A stretch of DNA of 20,240 nucleotides from Strigamia acuminata (GCA_949358305.1 CASHSZ010000123.1:47501-67740); one strand, 5' to 3'; numbered from the stretch's first letter, positions 1-8,955 are shown. Notes: generated from the letters alone by a model not told the origin. A program made the numbers and translations.

Positions 1-68
1 TGAAATAAATAAATAAATAAATAAATAAACAAACAAATAAATGTTTGTTCGTTCGTCTTGTTTCTTAC
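1..68 (-). repeat. (AAAT)n/(AAAC)n microsatellite inside a gene 1 intron
   Basis: Tetranucleotide repeat directly following the GTAAGAA donor of the exon at 69-450 (minus strand). It is the start of the next intron of gene 1. Confidence 0.7.
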
Positions 69-1008
69 TGTCCGGGCGGAAAGCGCACATGGCGCAGTAG
101 TGGGCCTTATTGCCCTCCTTCTCTGGCGCCTCTTTCCCCGACGACGAGGCGCCCTTCGTCCCCCTTCTTCCACCGCCCCCCGTTCGCTCGTTCTCTTCTC
201 TCCCCCTCCGCCGTCGCCGCGTTGACGTGCTCCCCGTCGCCCCCTTCACCATCCGGAGCATCCTCGCCTCCATCGCCTCCATCTTCGCTTCCACCGCCGC
301 CCCCACCGCCGCCTTAATCCTCGCTTCCGTCACCGCGTCCGTTGTCGCGGCGGCGGTGGCGGCGGCGGCGTCGGTGCCACCGGACAGCTCGTTGGCGGCG
401 CCGGTGCCACCGGACGACTTGTCGAGCATCGTCGAGCGAGTTCCTTGTGTCTGGAAGAAGCAAAACAACTGATTAAACAGACAATCAAAAACAAACGAGC
501 GAACAAACGGTATACGAGTATCGACAAAAATTACCGCTTTCGCCACTTTCGCGGCCTTGGTCGCGCGACCATCGGACAACTTCCGCTTTAGATTCCGAGG
601 CCGCAGGGTGATGTGCAGCGGTGGCAACCGTTTCGGGGGCGGCGGCGGCGGCGTCGGCGTCGGCGATGACGACTGCGGCGACGAGACCGAAGCTCGCCCG
701 GAAGACGGCAAAGGCGACTTCGGCGACGTCTGTGGCGTCGACGGCGCCGGAACTCGTTCCGGATGCGCCGGTGATGTGGCGTCTCCGGCGACGGTCTGCG
801 GGTCCGGGGCGGGTTTGCGCGCCCGCTGGATGTCGTTCTCCGACAACCGCTCCACGGGTACGGTGACTCGCCGTAGCAGCACCTCCGACGAAAGCGGCGC
901 CGTCGCCTCAAACGTCTCCGGCGACGATTGCGGCGAAGACGAAGACGTCGACGCGATTAAGATCGGCGATGGGAATCTCCCGGGCGTCTACCGAGAAAAG
1001 GAGAAAAA

Positions 1009-1068
<60 letters not shown>

Positions 1069-1526
1069 ATGAATAAATAAATAAATAAATAAATAAATAA
1101 AGAAACAAACAAACAAACAAACAAACAAACAAACAAACAAATAAACAAATAAAGTAAATTAAAGTAAAGTAAAGTAAAATAAGGTAAAGTAAAGTAAACT
1201 CGTAAATGAGCGAGTGTGTGAGTACGGACGATCGAGTTGAGACAAGAGAAAATACCTCTCGCGGCCACTCCAGGCTGTTTGTTTGAGGAAAGAACGCGGG
1301 TAAGGAAAAAAAGAAAAAAAAATATAAAAAAAAAGAAATATGCACGAAGTTGGGTGATGGAAATGCCAAAACGTTACCTTCTTCATCCTTTTCCACGCGC
1401 TCCCTCCCGCCCTCGTCTCCCTCTTCACGGCCTTCTTATCGCCTCTCTTCTCTTTCGTCTTTCTGGCGCCCTTTTTCTCTTCCGTCCCCTTCTCCGTTCT
1501 CACCTCTCCCCCCTCATCATTCGGCT

Positions 1527-1561
<35 letters not shown>

Positions 1562-3630
1562 TCCTCATCCTCCTTCTTCTCCTTCTCCGCCATCATCCTC
1601 TCTTCCTCCTCTTCTTCCTCTTTCTTCTTCTTCTCCGCAATCACCCTCTTTTCCTCCACTTCTTCCTCCTTTTTCTTCTTCTCCGCCATCACCCTCTTTT
1701 CCTCCTCTTCTTCCTCCTTCTTCTTCTTCTCTTCCGCCCTCGCCTTCTTTTCCTCCTCTTTTCTCTTCTTCTTCTCCCTTTTCTCCTTCTTCTTCTTCTT
1801 CTCCTCCTCCTTCTCCTCCTCCTCTTTCTTCTTCTTCTCCGCCATCGCCCTCTCTTCCTCCTCTTCTTCCTCTTTCTTCTTCTTCTCCGCCATCGCCCTC
1901 CTTTCCTTCTCTTTCGCTAACCACCCACGCATCCAATCACTCCTCTCGTCGGCTTCACTCCCGCTCAGCTCCTCGTCGGCCTCGTCATCGCTCTGCCCGT
2001 CGTCGGTGTCACTACTGTCATCCTCACTCTGCTCCCCCTCGGTCTCTTTCGCGTCTCTCTTTTTCCTACAAAAGAGGTGAAATTGTGAGACATTGCGCGC
2101 GACCCGCAAAGAACGCGTCAAACTTACACCGGCGACGCGCCCGTGGACTCCGCGGACCGCCGCTCGCTCATCGCCCGACCCGCGGGCCGCGACAAACCCG
2201 GTGCCAACGCATTCGATGGTTGTTGCTGTTGTCGTGGCGAATCTGGCTGGATCTGGAAAGGAGCGAAACGAGCGGCGGACTAAGAAAATAAAATAAAACG
2301 AGCGTGGGAATGACGATTCTTTCACTCACCGGCGCCGTCGACCGCGACTTCGGACCGCGCAGCATCATCATCGCCGCCTCGAACAACCCAAGTCGTCCGG
2401 TCTGCGACCCGGCCGTTGTTGTCGCCGTCGCCTGCGACTCGAGCGACGCCTGGCTATTCAGGGGCAGCGTGGTGTCCTGCGACTCTTCGTCCTCGTCTTC
2501 GCCCGGGGACCGAGAAAGCTGCGTCACCCGCGAGAAAACGAAATAAACGGGATCGATAAAATAAAATAATTACGCGATAATTCTTTTACTCACCGTCTCG
2601 GGTCCCGCGGGCCGTGGTCGGGGGTCGACCGTCGACGACGACGAGCCCGGCACGACCTGGAAGAAAACAAACGAACAGACAAATATAAGTAAACGAGCGA
2701 ATTAAAGAAAAAGGCGGGCGAAAGAAAAGAAAAGAAGGAGTAACTTATGAAACGAGGCGAAACGAAACAGATCCGAGTTGGTCGGATGCGCTCTAACGCT
2801 CGTTCTCGGGCGCTACTTTGACGGCGGACGGGCAAGCGTCGAGGCCTCGGCTCGATTTTTACCGGACTCGAACTTTTTTGTTCGTGCACGTTTCGACCCA
2901 AACAAACCAACAACAATTTCACTCACCGTCGATGGGGATGGCGGCGGTAGTGGCGAATACGTCGGCGATTGCAGTAGCGGCGACGGTAGTGACGATGACA
3001 GCGACGACCGACTCGCGGACCGTCGCGTGGGCAGCGTGACCTGGAAAGAGGCGGACGAGTTAATAAGATGAAATAATAGTGGGACAAAAATATTTTTTTT
3101 TTTTTTTTTTTTTTTCTAAACCCACCACCCTGTCGGGTCCTGTCGGACTCGGCACGGGCGCGTTGCCGTCGTCCGGGAAGCGAGGCTGCAACCCTTCGTC
3201 GATGGACACGACCTGGAAACGAACGAACAAATAAAAAGAAAAAGATAAATAAAAATAAAAGGAAAAATAGAAATAAAAATAAAAATAAGTGGAAAAGTAA
3301 GATATAAAGTAACGCGTGAAACAAAACGAAACAAATCGAGGCGATTCTTTCACTCGGCGCTACCTTTGGTTCCTCGGTGGTCGACTCGGACGCCGCCGAC
3401 GTCGTCCGCTGCAGCCGCGGCATGTCGGGAACCACCGCCTCGTCGTCGATCGTGGCCTGTAAATAAGCGATCGAATTAATTAAATGAATGGATGAATAGA
3501 TGGTTTACGGAACGACTCTTTCACTTACGGGTTTCGCCGCTACAGCCACGGCATCCGTTTCTTCGACCTCGACCTCCGTTCCGATGTTGAGCTCGGTCTC
3601 ATCGACTATTTTTTCTTCTTCTTTTTCCAT
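69..3630 (-). CDS. Gene 1: multi-exon acidic/coiled-coil protein ending in a zinc-finger module (partial, runs off left edge)
   Basis: I do not recognise this gene. Ten exons can be read on the minus strand: 3630-3529 (ATG), 3456-3364, 3212-3126, 3040-2927, 2656-2594, 2518-2330, 2252-2128, 2065-1378, 987-535 and 450-69. Each has GT/AG borders, and the phases agree throughout, giving about 765 residues before the edge. The order is an acidic start (MEKEEEKIVDETELN), Ser/Thr/Pro-rich disordered segments, a Gln-rich exon, and a 688-nt exon that begins with acidic Ser/Asp repeats and continues as a Lys/Glu coiled coil with repeated MAEKKKKEEEEE units. A Ser/Pro-rich exon ends in a basic KRKLSDGR tract. 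The last visible exon has a helical Met/Ala/Glu stretch followed by HYCAMC, matching the first zinc-finger half of genes 2 and 3, and its donor is also in phase 1. The donor of exon 3 is ambiguous (GTGGTG or GTGGGT). A nuclear or scaffold role is only a guess. The missing C-terminal exons should carry the rest of the fingers. Confidence 0.75.
1011..1200. repeat. Compound microsatellite (AAAT)n-(CAAA)n-(GTAAA)n in gene 1 intron
   Basis: About 90 bp of AAAT units is followed by CAAA units (about 1103-1146) and pentanucleotide GTAAA units (about 1153-1200). It lies in the intron between exons 2065-1378 and 987-535. Read on the gene strand it is a T-rich run ending about 24 bp before the AG acceptor at 988-989, so it probably serves as the polypyrimidine tract. 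Confidence 0.85.
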
Positions 3631-4186
3631 CTGGTGTCTACGCGGGAGAAGAAAAATTAAATAAATAAATAATTAAATAAATAAAACAAACGAACAACGT
3701 GAAAATGTGAAAATAAATTGAGTGACAAGCGACGATAAACCGGGAACGAGGGATCGAAGATGGGGCGACAGAACACGTCGCGCGAAATCCGCGAGCGGGA
3801 CACCGAGCCCGCTACCCCGGCCGTTTGCGTCTCGTTATTTTATTTCATTTTATTTTTATTTATTTTTATTAATTAATTAATTAATTAATTAATTAATTAA
3901 TTGATCAGTTAGTTAATTAAAACTAATTAAAAAGAAAAAAAAGTTGAAATGAAGCTGTTCCCGCGATCAAGTTTTCTCGCCGCCATGAGCGACGCGACCG
4001 AAACGCGACCAAACGAATTTGCACGCCGTATTGGCGTACGCTGTTCCGCGTGTACGGGTGCATACGTGTGGTCGCGATCGTGGTTAATAGACCAATTTGT
4101 TTACTCACTCGACAATCGACAGGCAATTGATAAACGTTGTTGGTGCCAAACAATCGCGCGCTAGGGTGCACCGTGGATAAACAAAC
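3631..4186. other. Upstream region of gene 1
   Basis: The sequence next to the ATG (minus strand CTCCCGCGTAG then ACACCAG-ATG) resembles the end of the 5'-UTR intron of gene 3 (CTCCCACACAG then AAGAAAG-ATG). This suggests that gene 1 also has a leader intron with its acceptor just before the start codon. The segment 3731-3790 loosely resembles the leader exon of gene 3 (ACCGGGA.. and CGCGCGA..), but I cannot place its donor. An (AATT)n run lies at 3869-3902. ORFs at 3923-4225 have no support beyond being open. Confidence 0.45.
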
Positions 4187-4229
4187 CCGTGTGACATCTG
4201 GTGACAAGTCCGCGAACAATTTCATTTCA
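4187..4229 (-). promoter_or_regulatory. Conserved upstream block, copy 1
   Basis: The plus strand reads GTGACATCTGGTG, then AAGTCCGCGAACAATTTC. Near-identical text is found upstream of gene 2 (5834-5878) and gene 3 (8168-8210). In those two genes the block lies about 160-210 bp upstream of the ATG, while here it lies about 560 bp upstream of gene 1. It is probably a core promoter or first-exon element shared by the family. It could also be residual similarity from gene duplication. Confidence 0.45.
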
Positions 4230-4444
4230 TTTCTAACCTACAAGTAGGCGGTTTAATCAAACCAACCATCGGTTTATATTTAAAAAAAAACAAAACAAAC
4301 AAGAGAAAAAAATAAAATAAAATAAAATAAAATAAAATAAAATAAAAGGAGTCGGCGTCAAAGGAAACCGTGGTAGCGGCGCCAACGGGACGAATCCGAT
4401 CTATCAATAAGACGGGCGACCCGGCGCTGGCCGAGGAGGCGCGC

Positions 4445-4484
<40 letters not shown>

Positions 4485-4683
4485 GCTTGTCTGTCTCGTT
4501 TCGAAGTTGACGGATATGTTGGTCGATTTCTTTTGTTTTATCATCTATTTTGTTGTTCATTCCCTCTCTTACACGGTCGCGCCGAAACGTAACGACACCA
4601 CCGCCCCTCGTTACGTCGTTCCCGGCAGCCGTCGCTCGCCCGACGCGCCCTCGCGCGCTCCCGTGTCCCCCGCACGCGCCTAA
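4230..4683. repeat. Gene-free stretch with (AAAAT)n and (CTGT)n microsatellites
   Basis: The stretch holds an AAAAT run at about 4311-4348 and about ten CTGT units at about 4446-4484. The GC-rich remainder is open in several frames on both strands, but I see no splice-consistent coding sequence in it. Confidence 0.7.
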
Positions 4684-4833
4684 ACGCGGTCACGTCGCAG
4701 AAGCGCGCCGATCCAGTGCCCTGATCAAAGACGTTTTGTTTCGATTTTATCGTCGCTGCGTGAGGAGAAGACAAAGACGACGACGACGACGACGACGAAG
4801 TTCGGAAAGAGAGTCGAGAGGCTGACGAGGAAG

Positions 4834-4995
4834 ATGCGGGAGAAGACAAAAGTGGTCGCGTTGAAGTTGAACTTGACGAGGAAGAGGCTCGGGGGCCCGG
4901 GGACCGACCTGTACGAGTTGGGAGCGGATGAGTTGGAGACGGTGGACGACAAGGACGAGTCGTTTGTTTGTAATAATAACGATGTAATGATGTAA
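4834..4995 (+). CDS. Possible small plus-strand coding segment (53 aa from ATG)
   Basis: The frame is open from a stop at 4681 to TAA at 4993-4995. From the ATG at 4834 it reads MREKTKVVALKLNLTRKR followed by an acidic C-terminus containing DLYELGADELETVDDKDESF. Before the ATG the same frame reads a run of seven Thr, then KFGKRVERLTRK, so the true coding region may start earlier or may be a 3'-terminal exon. The alternation of a basic helix and an acidic tail looks protein-like, but there is no homologue I recognise and no upstream exon I can join. The minus-strand frames here are Ser/Val runs encoded by the (GAC)n tract and are less convincing. Confidence 0.35.
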   Translation: MREKTKVVALKLNLTRKRLGGPGTDLYELGADELETVDDKDESFVCNNNDVMM

Positions 4996-5126
4996 TAATA
5001 ATAATAATAACAACAAAAACAACAACAACAACAATTACAATGGTTAATGTGGATTTATTTATTTTTTTTTTATTTTATTTATTTTTTTTTTTTATATATT
5101 TGAGACAATACAATAAAAGAAAAAGA

Positions 5127-5626
5127 TCAAATTAACGAAATCCTGTGCGCCTCCGTCCAATGGCCAATCAGGTTGTCTGGAGAGGGTGTCTCCGCACAAA
5201 ACGGACAGCGTCTGCCGCGTTGGTGCACCTGCCCCAATATCTAAAAGAGGGGGGGGAAGGGAGGAAGAAACGAATTAGTTGGTTGGTTAACTAGACGAAG
5301 GAGTTAAATGCTCACCAACGCTAGATGAGCGGGCTCGCGCGAATACATTCGTAGCAATCCCCGGATGGCCTCGTCCGCACCTTCACGGATGTCGTGTCGC
5401 TGTCGCCAGTGGCGGAAGATGTCCATGTAAAAGTAGCCGTCCGGGTCTGAAATAAATAAGAAAAATAAAAATAAAATAAAATAAAAGAAAATGAAAAAAT
5501 AAAAAGAAAATGGACGACTAATAAGTAGATAAATAGATGTTTCTCACCGTTTGGGTGCTCGCCGCACAAAACGCAGTAATACGACCTACCGCCCTCTTCT
5601 CTGTGTGGTGCTGGTGCTCCGTTCAT
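5127..5626 (-). CDS. Gene 2: 107-aa two-finger C2H2-like zinc-finger protein
   Basis: Exons on the minus strand are 5626-5548, 5446-5316 and 5240-5127, with donors GTGAGA and GTGAGC and acceptors CAG and TAG. Phases are 1 and 0. The protein starts MNGAPAPHREEGGRSYYCVL. Finger 1 uses C18, C21, H39 and H44 (C-x2-C-x17-H-x4-H, with FRHWRQRH). Finger 2 uses C82, C85, H97 and H102 (C-x2-C-x11-H-x4-H, in CPFCAETP...GHWTEAH). Finger 1 is split across two exons, unlike classical tandem C2H2 genes. Gene 3 is a clear paralogue with the same phases and an identical 131-nt middle exon. A role in binding nucleic acid or protein is inferred from the metal-binding pattern only. The family itself is not recognised. 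Confidence 0.85.
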
Positions 5627-5712
5627 CTTTCTTTCTTCCGTGTGGGAGACGAATAAAGAATTAATTAATTAATTGAAAATAAATTGGAAAGGGAGATCAC
5701 ACAAAGCATCAA

Positions 5713-5720
5713 ACTTACTC

Positions 5721-5775
<55 letters not shown>

Positions 5776-5776
5776 A
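5713..5776 (-). repeat. (TTAC)n microsatellite that repeats a splice donor sequence
   Basis: About fifteen units read as (GTAA)n on the gene strand, starting where the leader exon of gene 2 ends (TTCGTTA-GTAAGT). The equivalent gene 3 donor is a single GTAAGTTTGG at 8087-8078. The donor of the leader intron of gene 2 therefore lies within, or generated, the repeat. Confidence 0.7.
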
Positions 5777-5833
5777 ACGAAGACGATGTGGCGACGGGGA
5801 CCGGGCGGATGATGAAACGCGCACTTGATCCAC

Positions 5834-5878
5834 GTTGTCGTGACACTTGATGTCGAGACCGCAAACCATTTCGTCTGG
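5834..5878 (-). promoter_or_regulatory. Conserved upstream block, copy 2 (gene 2)
   Basis: The plus strand reads GTCGTGACACTTGATGTCGA, then GACCGCAAACCATTTCGTC. It matches copy 3 upstream of gene 3 at most positions and lies about 210 bp before the ATG of gene 2. Because it is upstream of the non-coding leader exon, it is a candidate core promoter. Confidence 0.5.
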
Positions 5879-6014
5879 ACTACGGAGCGCCCGGAGATGC
5901 GCTGTACCGCGCTCGGTACAACGAGGAATTGTACGCGGGCGCGTGTGTGCAAAACATGCGGTCGATTAGCGACGTTCCCTCCGATATGCACTCGCCGAGT
6001 GAACGGGGTCGGCA

Positions 6015-6236
6015 TCCCACGCCGAGAGAACCGTGCCGGAGAAAGAAAGTTGGAGTCGAAGCCAGCAAACGAGACTACCGGGAAACATCACGACCATCGT
6101 TGCGAACAACGTTGGCACGACAAAGACTTTAAAAAGACAGGCACGCTCGGGCACCCGGTGGAAGGCGAATCCTCTCGATGGCGCGTCCCATGCCGAGGGA
6201 ACCGTGCCGGAGAAAGAAAGTTGGAGTCGAAGCCAG
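6015..6236 (+). repeat. 51-bp direct repeat, two copies 171 bp apart
   Basis: Copies at 6015-6065 and 6186-6236 share GAACCGTGCCGGAGAAAGAA and the adjoining GTTGGAGTCGAAGCCAG, with only about two differences. The segment between them carries fragment A described below. The arrangement suggests a recent local duplication inside a decayed gene. Confidence 0.85.
6083..6180 (+). pseudogene. Fragment A (frameshifted copy of a coding segment)
   Basis: The frame reading GNITTIVANNVG matches [12 protein letters not shown] of the minus-strand copy at 6664-7010. After this point the matching frame shifts by one base: a T is missing in GTTGGCACG compared with GTTTGGCGCG. Continuation is in another frame (HDKDFKKTG against RDEDFEKDR). 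The two copies are clearly homologous in inverted orientation, and this one is broken. The parent protein is not recognised. Confidence 0.6.
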
Positions 6237-6335
6237 GCGGCCGAATTCCGCCACCCGGAAGTGCGTTCGTGTCCAGTTGATCGGGGACGGAAAGAAGATC
6301 GTGGCTTGCGCGCCCAGAGACGGATGTTTGTTTGA

Positions 6336-6497
6336 ATTTTAACGAGATGGAAAACGACGGAGTTTTGGTTGCCGGATTCGGTCGTAGCGGGGCACGCCGT
6401 TGGTGATGTTCCCGGCGCGCGATTCAAAGTGGTCAAAGTCGCTAATGTTTCGTTGTTGGCTTTGTACGGGGAGAAAAAGGAAAGACCGAGGTCTTAA
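6336..6497 (+). pseudogene. Fragment B: 3'-terminal coding segment, plus-strand copy
   Basis: The open frame runs from just after a TGA to TAA at 6495-6497. It contains [20 protein letters not shown] and ends [16 protein letters not shown]. The inverted copy at 7143-7301 keeps the same frame and stop, with a 3-bp length difference near its start and mostly silent or conservative changes, so this was coding sequence. No start codon or upstream exon is evident, so I treat it as a terminal exon or remnant. Function is unknown. Confidence 0.6.
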
Positions 6498-6663
6498 AAT
6501 GTGTTTGTTTTTTTTTTTTGTTTGTTTGCTTGTTTAGTGGCAAATTTGAATTCGATCGAGTTTCAAAAATAAATCGATCGAAACGTTAAAAACGAGACTT
6601 TAACGTAGAATTTCTCATTCGTTTTAATGGCGGCAACGACTTTTTGATCGGACGACACTATCG

Positions 6664-7010
6664 TTTATTACAAACAAACAACGGGGTGGCGAGTAAACCG
6701 AGTGACTTCGGGCGCCGCGTTAGCATCCAAGAAACAATTAGCTCACCCGCGTGTTCGTCATCTTTGCTCGCCGCCGAGAGGATTTGCCTTCCATCGGGTG
6801 CCCGAGCGTGTCTGTCTTTTTCGAAGTCTTCGTCGCGCCAAACGTTGTTCGCGACGATGATCACGATGTTTCCTCGCAGTTCGCCGACCTCGCGGTTTAC
6901 CCGCTTCGCTCGTTGGATACGGAAGGTCGATCGGTTTATTTTTGAATTTTGGTCGCCGAGTTCGAATTTGCCGCCGAATTTGTTCGCGCGGTCTCTCGCC
7001 GTAATATGTT
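6664..7010 (-). pseudogene. Fragment A': longer minus-strand copy of segment A
   Basis: The frame is open from about 7010 down to a stop near 6664. It contains [17 protein letters not shown], then [19 protein letters not shown] and [17 protein letters not shown]. An ATG occurs only in the middle (6864), and the upstream sequence dissolves into A-rich repeats. It is therefore an exon or remnant rather than a full gene. The hydrophobic strand IVIIVANNV followed by acidic WRDEDFEKD looks like a folded-domain core, but I cannot name the family. Confidence 0.5.
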
Positions 7011-7012
7011 TT

Positions 7013-7135
7013 GTTTCTTTTTTTTTTTCTTTCTTGATTTTCTGTTTAATTTTTATTTATTTATTTATTTATTTATTTTTTTATTTATTAATTAATTAAT
7101 TTATTTTTTTTTTTTACGAACCAAAAAAAAAAAAA
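7013..7135. repeat. Low-complexity T/A-rich spacer between inverted fragments
   Basis: T runs, TTTA and TTAA units, and a final A run. No gene seen. Confidence 0.8.
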
Positions 7136-7142
7136 ACACATT

Positions 7143-7301
7143 TTAAGACCTCGGTCTTTCCTTTTTCTCCCCGTACAAAGCCAACAACGAAACATTTGCG
7201 ACTTTGGCCACTTTGAATCGCGCGCCGGGAACATCACCAATGGCGTGCCCCGCTACAACCGAATCCGGCAACCAAAACTCCGTCGTCCGCCTCGTTAAAT
7301 A
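7143..7301 (-). pseudogene. Fragment B': minus-strand inverted copy of segment B
   Basis: Reads [20 protein letters not shown] on the minus strand and ends KKERPRS with TAA at 7145-7143. It is nearly identical to 6336-6497 in inverted orientation. The frame stays open upstream to about 7325. The A-B and A'-B' pieces do not nest as a simple hairpin: on the plus strand the order is A, B, A', B'. A single inverted duplication therefore cannot explain the locus. Confidence 0.6.
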
Positions 7302-7493
7302 ACAACTACGATTAATGTGGATTTTTTTTTATTTTTATTTTTATTTTTATTCTTATTTTTTTTATTTTTAATTAATTAAAACAAATAAAAAGAAATGAAG
7401 AAGAAGTCATACAATACAAAAAAAAACAAAAAAACAAAAAAACAAAAAAAGGTCAAATAAAATCGAATGCACGGTCCACCGATGCTGTCTCCG

Positions 7494-8011
7494 TCATCCC
7501 TGGTGGGCGGTCGGTGCTTGAAATCTATGCGCTTCCACCCAATGGGTAGAGAGATCCTCGAAAAAGGGTGTTTCCGCGCAAAACGGACAGCGTCCGTCGT
7601 TGTGTCGGTACACCCGTCTCAGTGCCTTGAAAAAAAAATAAAAAATAAAAAAAAATAAATTAGTTGACTAGTTAACTCGGCGAAGAAACTAAAAGCTCAC
7701 CAATGCCAAACGAACGGGGTCGCGCGAATGGATTCGTAGCAGCCCTCGGGTGGAATCGTCCGCATCTCCGCCGATGTTATGGTACCGTCGCCAGTGACGA
7801 AAGGCATCTTTACAGAAAACACCGTTCGGTTCTGAAACGAGAAAAAATTAAAATCAAATAAAATATACATAATTAAAAAATAAATAAATAAATAAATTGA
7901 ACAACTGATAAGTAAATAAATGGATGTTTGTTTCTTACTGTCGGGGTATTTACCGCAGCACAAAGCGCAGTAATGTGACTTGTCGCCCTCTGCATGCTGC
8001 GCTCCTTCCAT
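7494..8011 (-). CDS. Gene 3: 111-aa two-finger C2H2-like zinc-finger protein
   Basis: Exons on the minus strand are 8011-7939, 7831-7701 and 7625-7494 (TGA), in phases 1 and 0. A further leader intron (8087-8019, GTAAGT..ACACAG) ends seven bases before the ATG. The protein starts MEGAQHAEGDKSHYCALCCG. Finger 1 is C15, C18, H37 and H42 (C-x2-C-x18-H-x4-H). Finger 2 is C81, C84, H96 and H101 (C-x2-C-x11-H-x4-H), in CPFCAETPFFEDLSTHWVEA. Between the fingers a shared RGLLR.(H/Y)SR(D/E)P..LAL helix-like stretch is conserved with gene 2. Paralogy with gene 2 and with the last visible exon of gene 1 is clear from sequence and splice phase. The molecular role is unknown. Confidence 0.87.
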
Positions 8012-8018
8012 CTTTCTT

Positions 8019-8087
8019 CTGTGTGGGAGACGAGTAGAGAATTGAAAATAAATTGGAGAGAGAAACCACACAAAACACCAAACTTAC
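8019..8087 (-). other. Leader (5'-UTR) intron of gene 3
   Basis: The minus strand shows donor GTAAGTTTGG after TCCGTTG and acceptor CTCCCACACAG before AAGAAAG-ATG. The text around the acceptor recurs upstream of the genes 1 and 2 start codons. In gene 2 the matching position reads CACGG instead of CACAG, so its acceptor must differ. Confidence 0.65.
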
Positions 8088-8167
8088 CAACGGAGACGAA
8101 GTGCCGATGAAAACCGGGAGGAAAATGAAACACTCGCGCGATATACGCTGTCGGACCAACGTGCGCG

Positions 8168-8210
8168 TTTGTCGTGACATCTGGTGTCGAGCTCGCAAAC
8201 CATTTCGTGG
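8168..8210 (-). promoter_or_regulatory. Conserved upstream block, copy 3 (gene 3)
   Basis: The plus strand reads GTCGTGACATCTGGTGTCGA, then GCTCGCAAACCATTTCGTG. It is about 160 bp upstream of the gene 3 ATG and just outside the leader exon. It is shared with copies at 4187-4229 and 5834-5878. Confidence 0.5.
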
Positions 8211-8310
8211 CCGCGCGAGTCGAGGCCGTCGACTTCGAGTGGTAGCCGAGACCGTAAATGAATTCGCTTTTACCGCGACGAATCTCGCGCGACCGCGACT
8301 CCGCAAAAAT

Positions 8311-8775
8311 ACCGTATATGGCCCGTAACGGCCCGCCGACGGTCCCGTAACGGTCCCGTCACGACCCCGTCAACGGCTTGTACGGGCCGTGATGGGGTCG
8401 TGACGGGACCGTCGGCGGCCCGTTAACGGACCGTGCGGGCCGTTACGGGATCGTGACGGTCCCGTCACGATCCCGTCAACGGCTTGTACGGGCCGTTACG
8501 AGATCGTGACGGTCCCGTTGGCGGCTCGTTAACGGCCCGTACAAGCCGTTGACGGGATCGTGACGGTCCCGTCACGATCCCGTAACGGCTCGCACGGGCC
8601 GTTAACGGGCCGCCGACGGTCCCGTGACGGTCCCGTAACGGCCTTCGTTCCCGGACTTCGGCTCGCCGACGGCCCGTACGACCTCATGCGGGCCGTTAAC
8701 GGCCCGTTAACGGGCCGCCGACGGTCCCGTCACGATCCCGTAACGGCCCGTCATGATCCCGTAACGGGCTGAAAA
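8311..8775 (-). repeat. GC-rich satellite block 1 (GTTAACGGGCC family)
   Basis: Irregular tandem units combine GGCCGTTAACGGGCC-like palindromes with GACGGTCCCGTCACGATCCC motifs. The block is the reverse-oriented counterpart of 13393-14600. The ORF that spans it is just a translation of repeat units. Confidence 0.9.
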
Positions 8776-8884
8776 CGGGAAAACTGAGGGAGTCGGGTGC
8801 GAGACCACGTGACCCGGAGTGTGGTTTTTGGGGGCGAGGGCCGTCCTCCGACCGCGCCGTGACGCGCCCCGAGTCGGATCAAGA
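8766..8884 (-). repeat. Inverted flank of satellite block 1 (matches 13279-13400)
   Basis: The sequence from GAAAACGGGAAAACTGA through GACCACGTGACCCGGAGTGT to GGATCAAGAG is the reverse complement of 13400-13279 with few differences. The next 70 bp (8885-8955, CACGGCGCGTCGCGGCG..) match 13169-13240 in direct orientation, so the junction at 8884/8885 is a rearrangement point. Confidence 0.85.
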
Positions 8885-8955
8885 GTCACGGCGCGTCGCG
8901 GCGCTTTCGGAGCACGCGACCCGATCCCCCCCCTCCCTCCCGTCACAAAAACCAC

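Noticed and set aside
557-1012. Plus-strand Gly/Asp-rich ORF
   Set aside because: Antisense of the Ser/Pro-rich gene 1 exon 987-535, which has proper acceptor and donor and matches its neighbours in phase.
1237-2291. Plus-strand Ser/Pro- and Leu-rich ORFs of 227-313 aa
   Set aside because: They are antisense to the Lys/Glu-rich exon 2065-1378 of gene 1, whose splice borders and phases agree on the minus strand.
5825-6436. Overlapping plus- and minus-strand ORFs at 5.8-6.4 kb as complete genes
   Set aside because: They cross the promoter block, the 51-bp repeats and the frameshifted fragment A. Homology with the inverted copy shows that no single ORF there is intact.
8560-8772. ORFs in the GTTAACGGGCC satellite
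   Set aside because: Open only because the repeat unit lacks stops, and the peptides are repeat translations.
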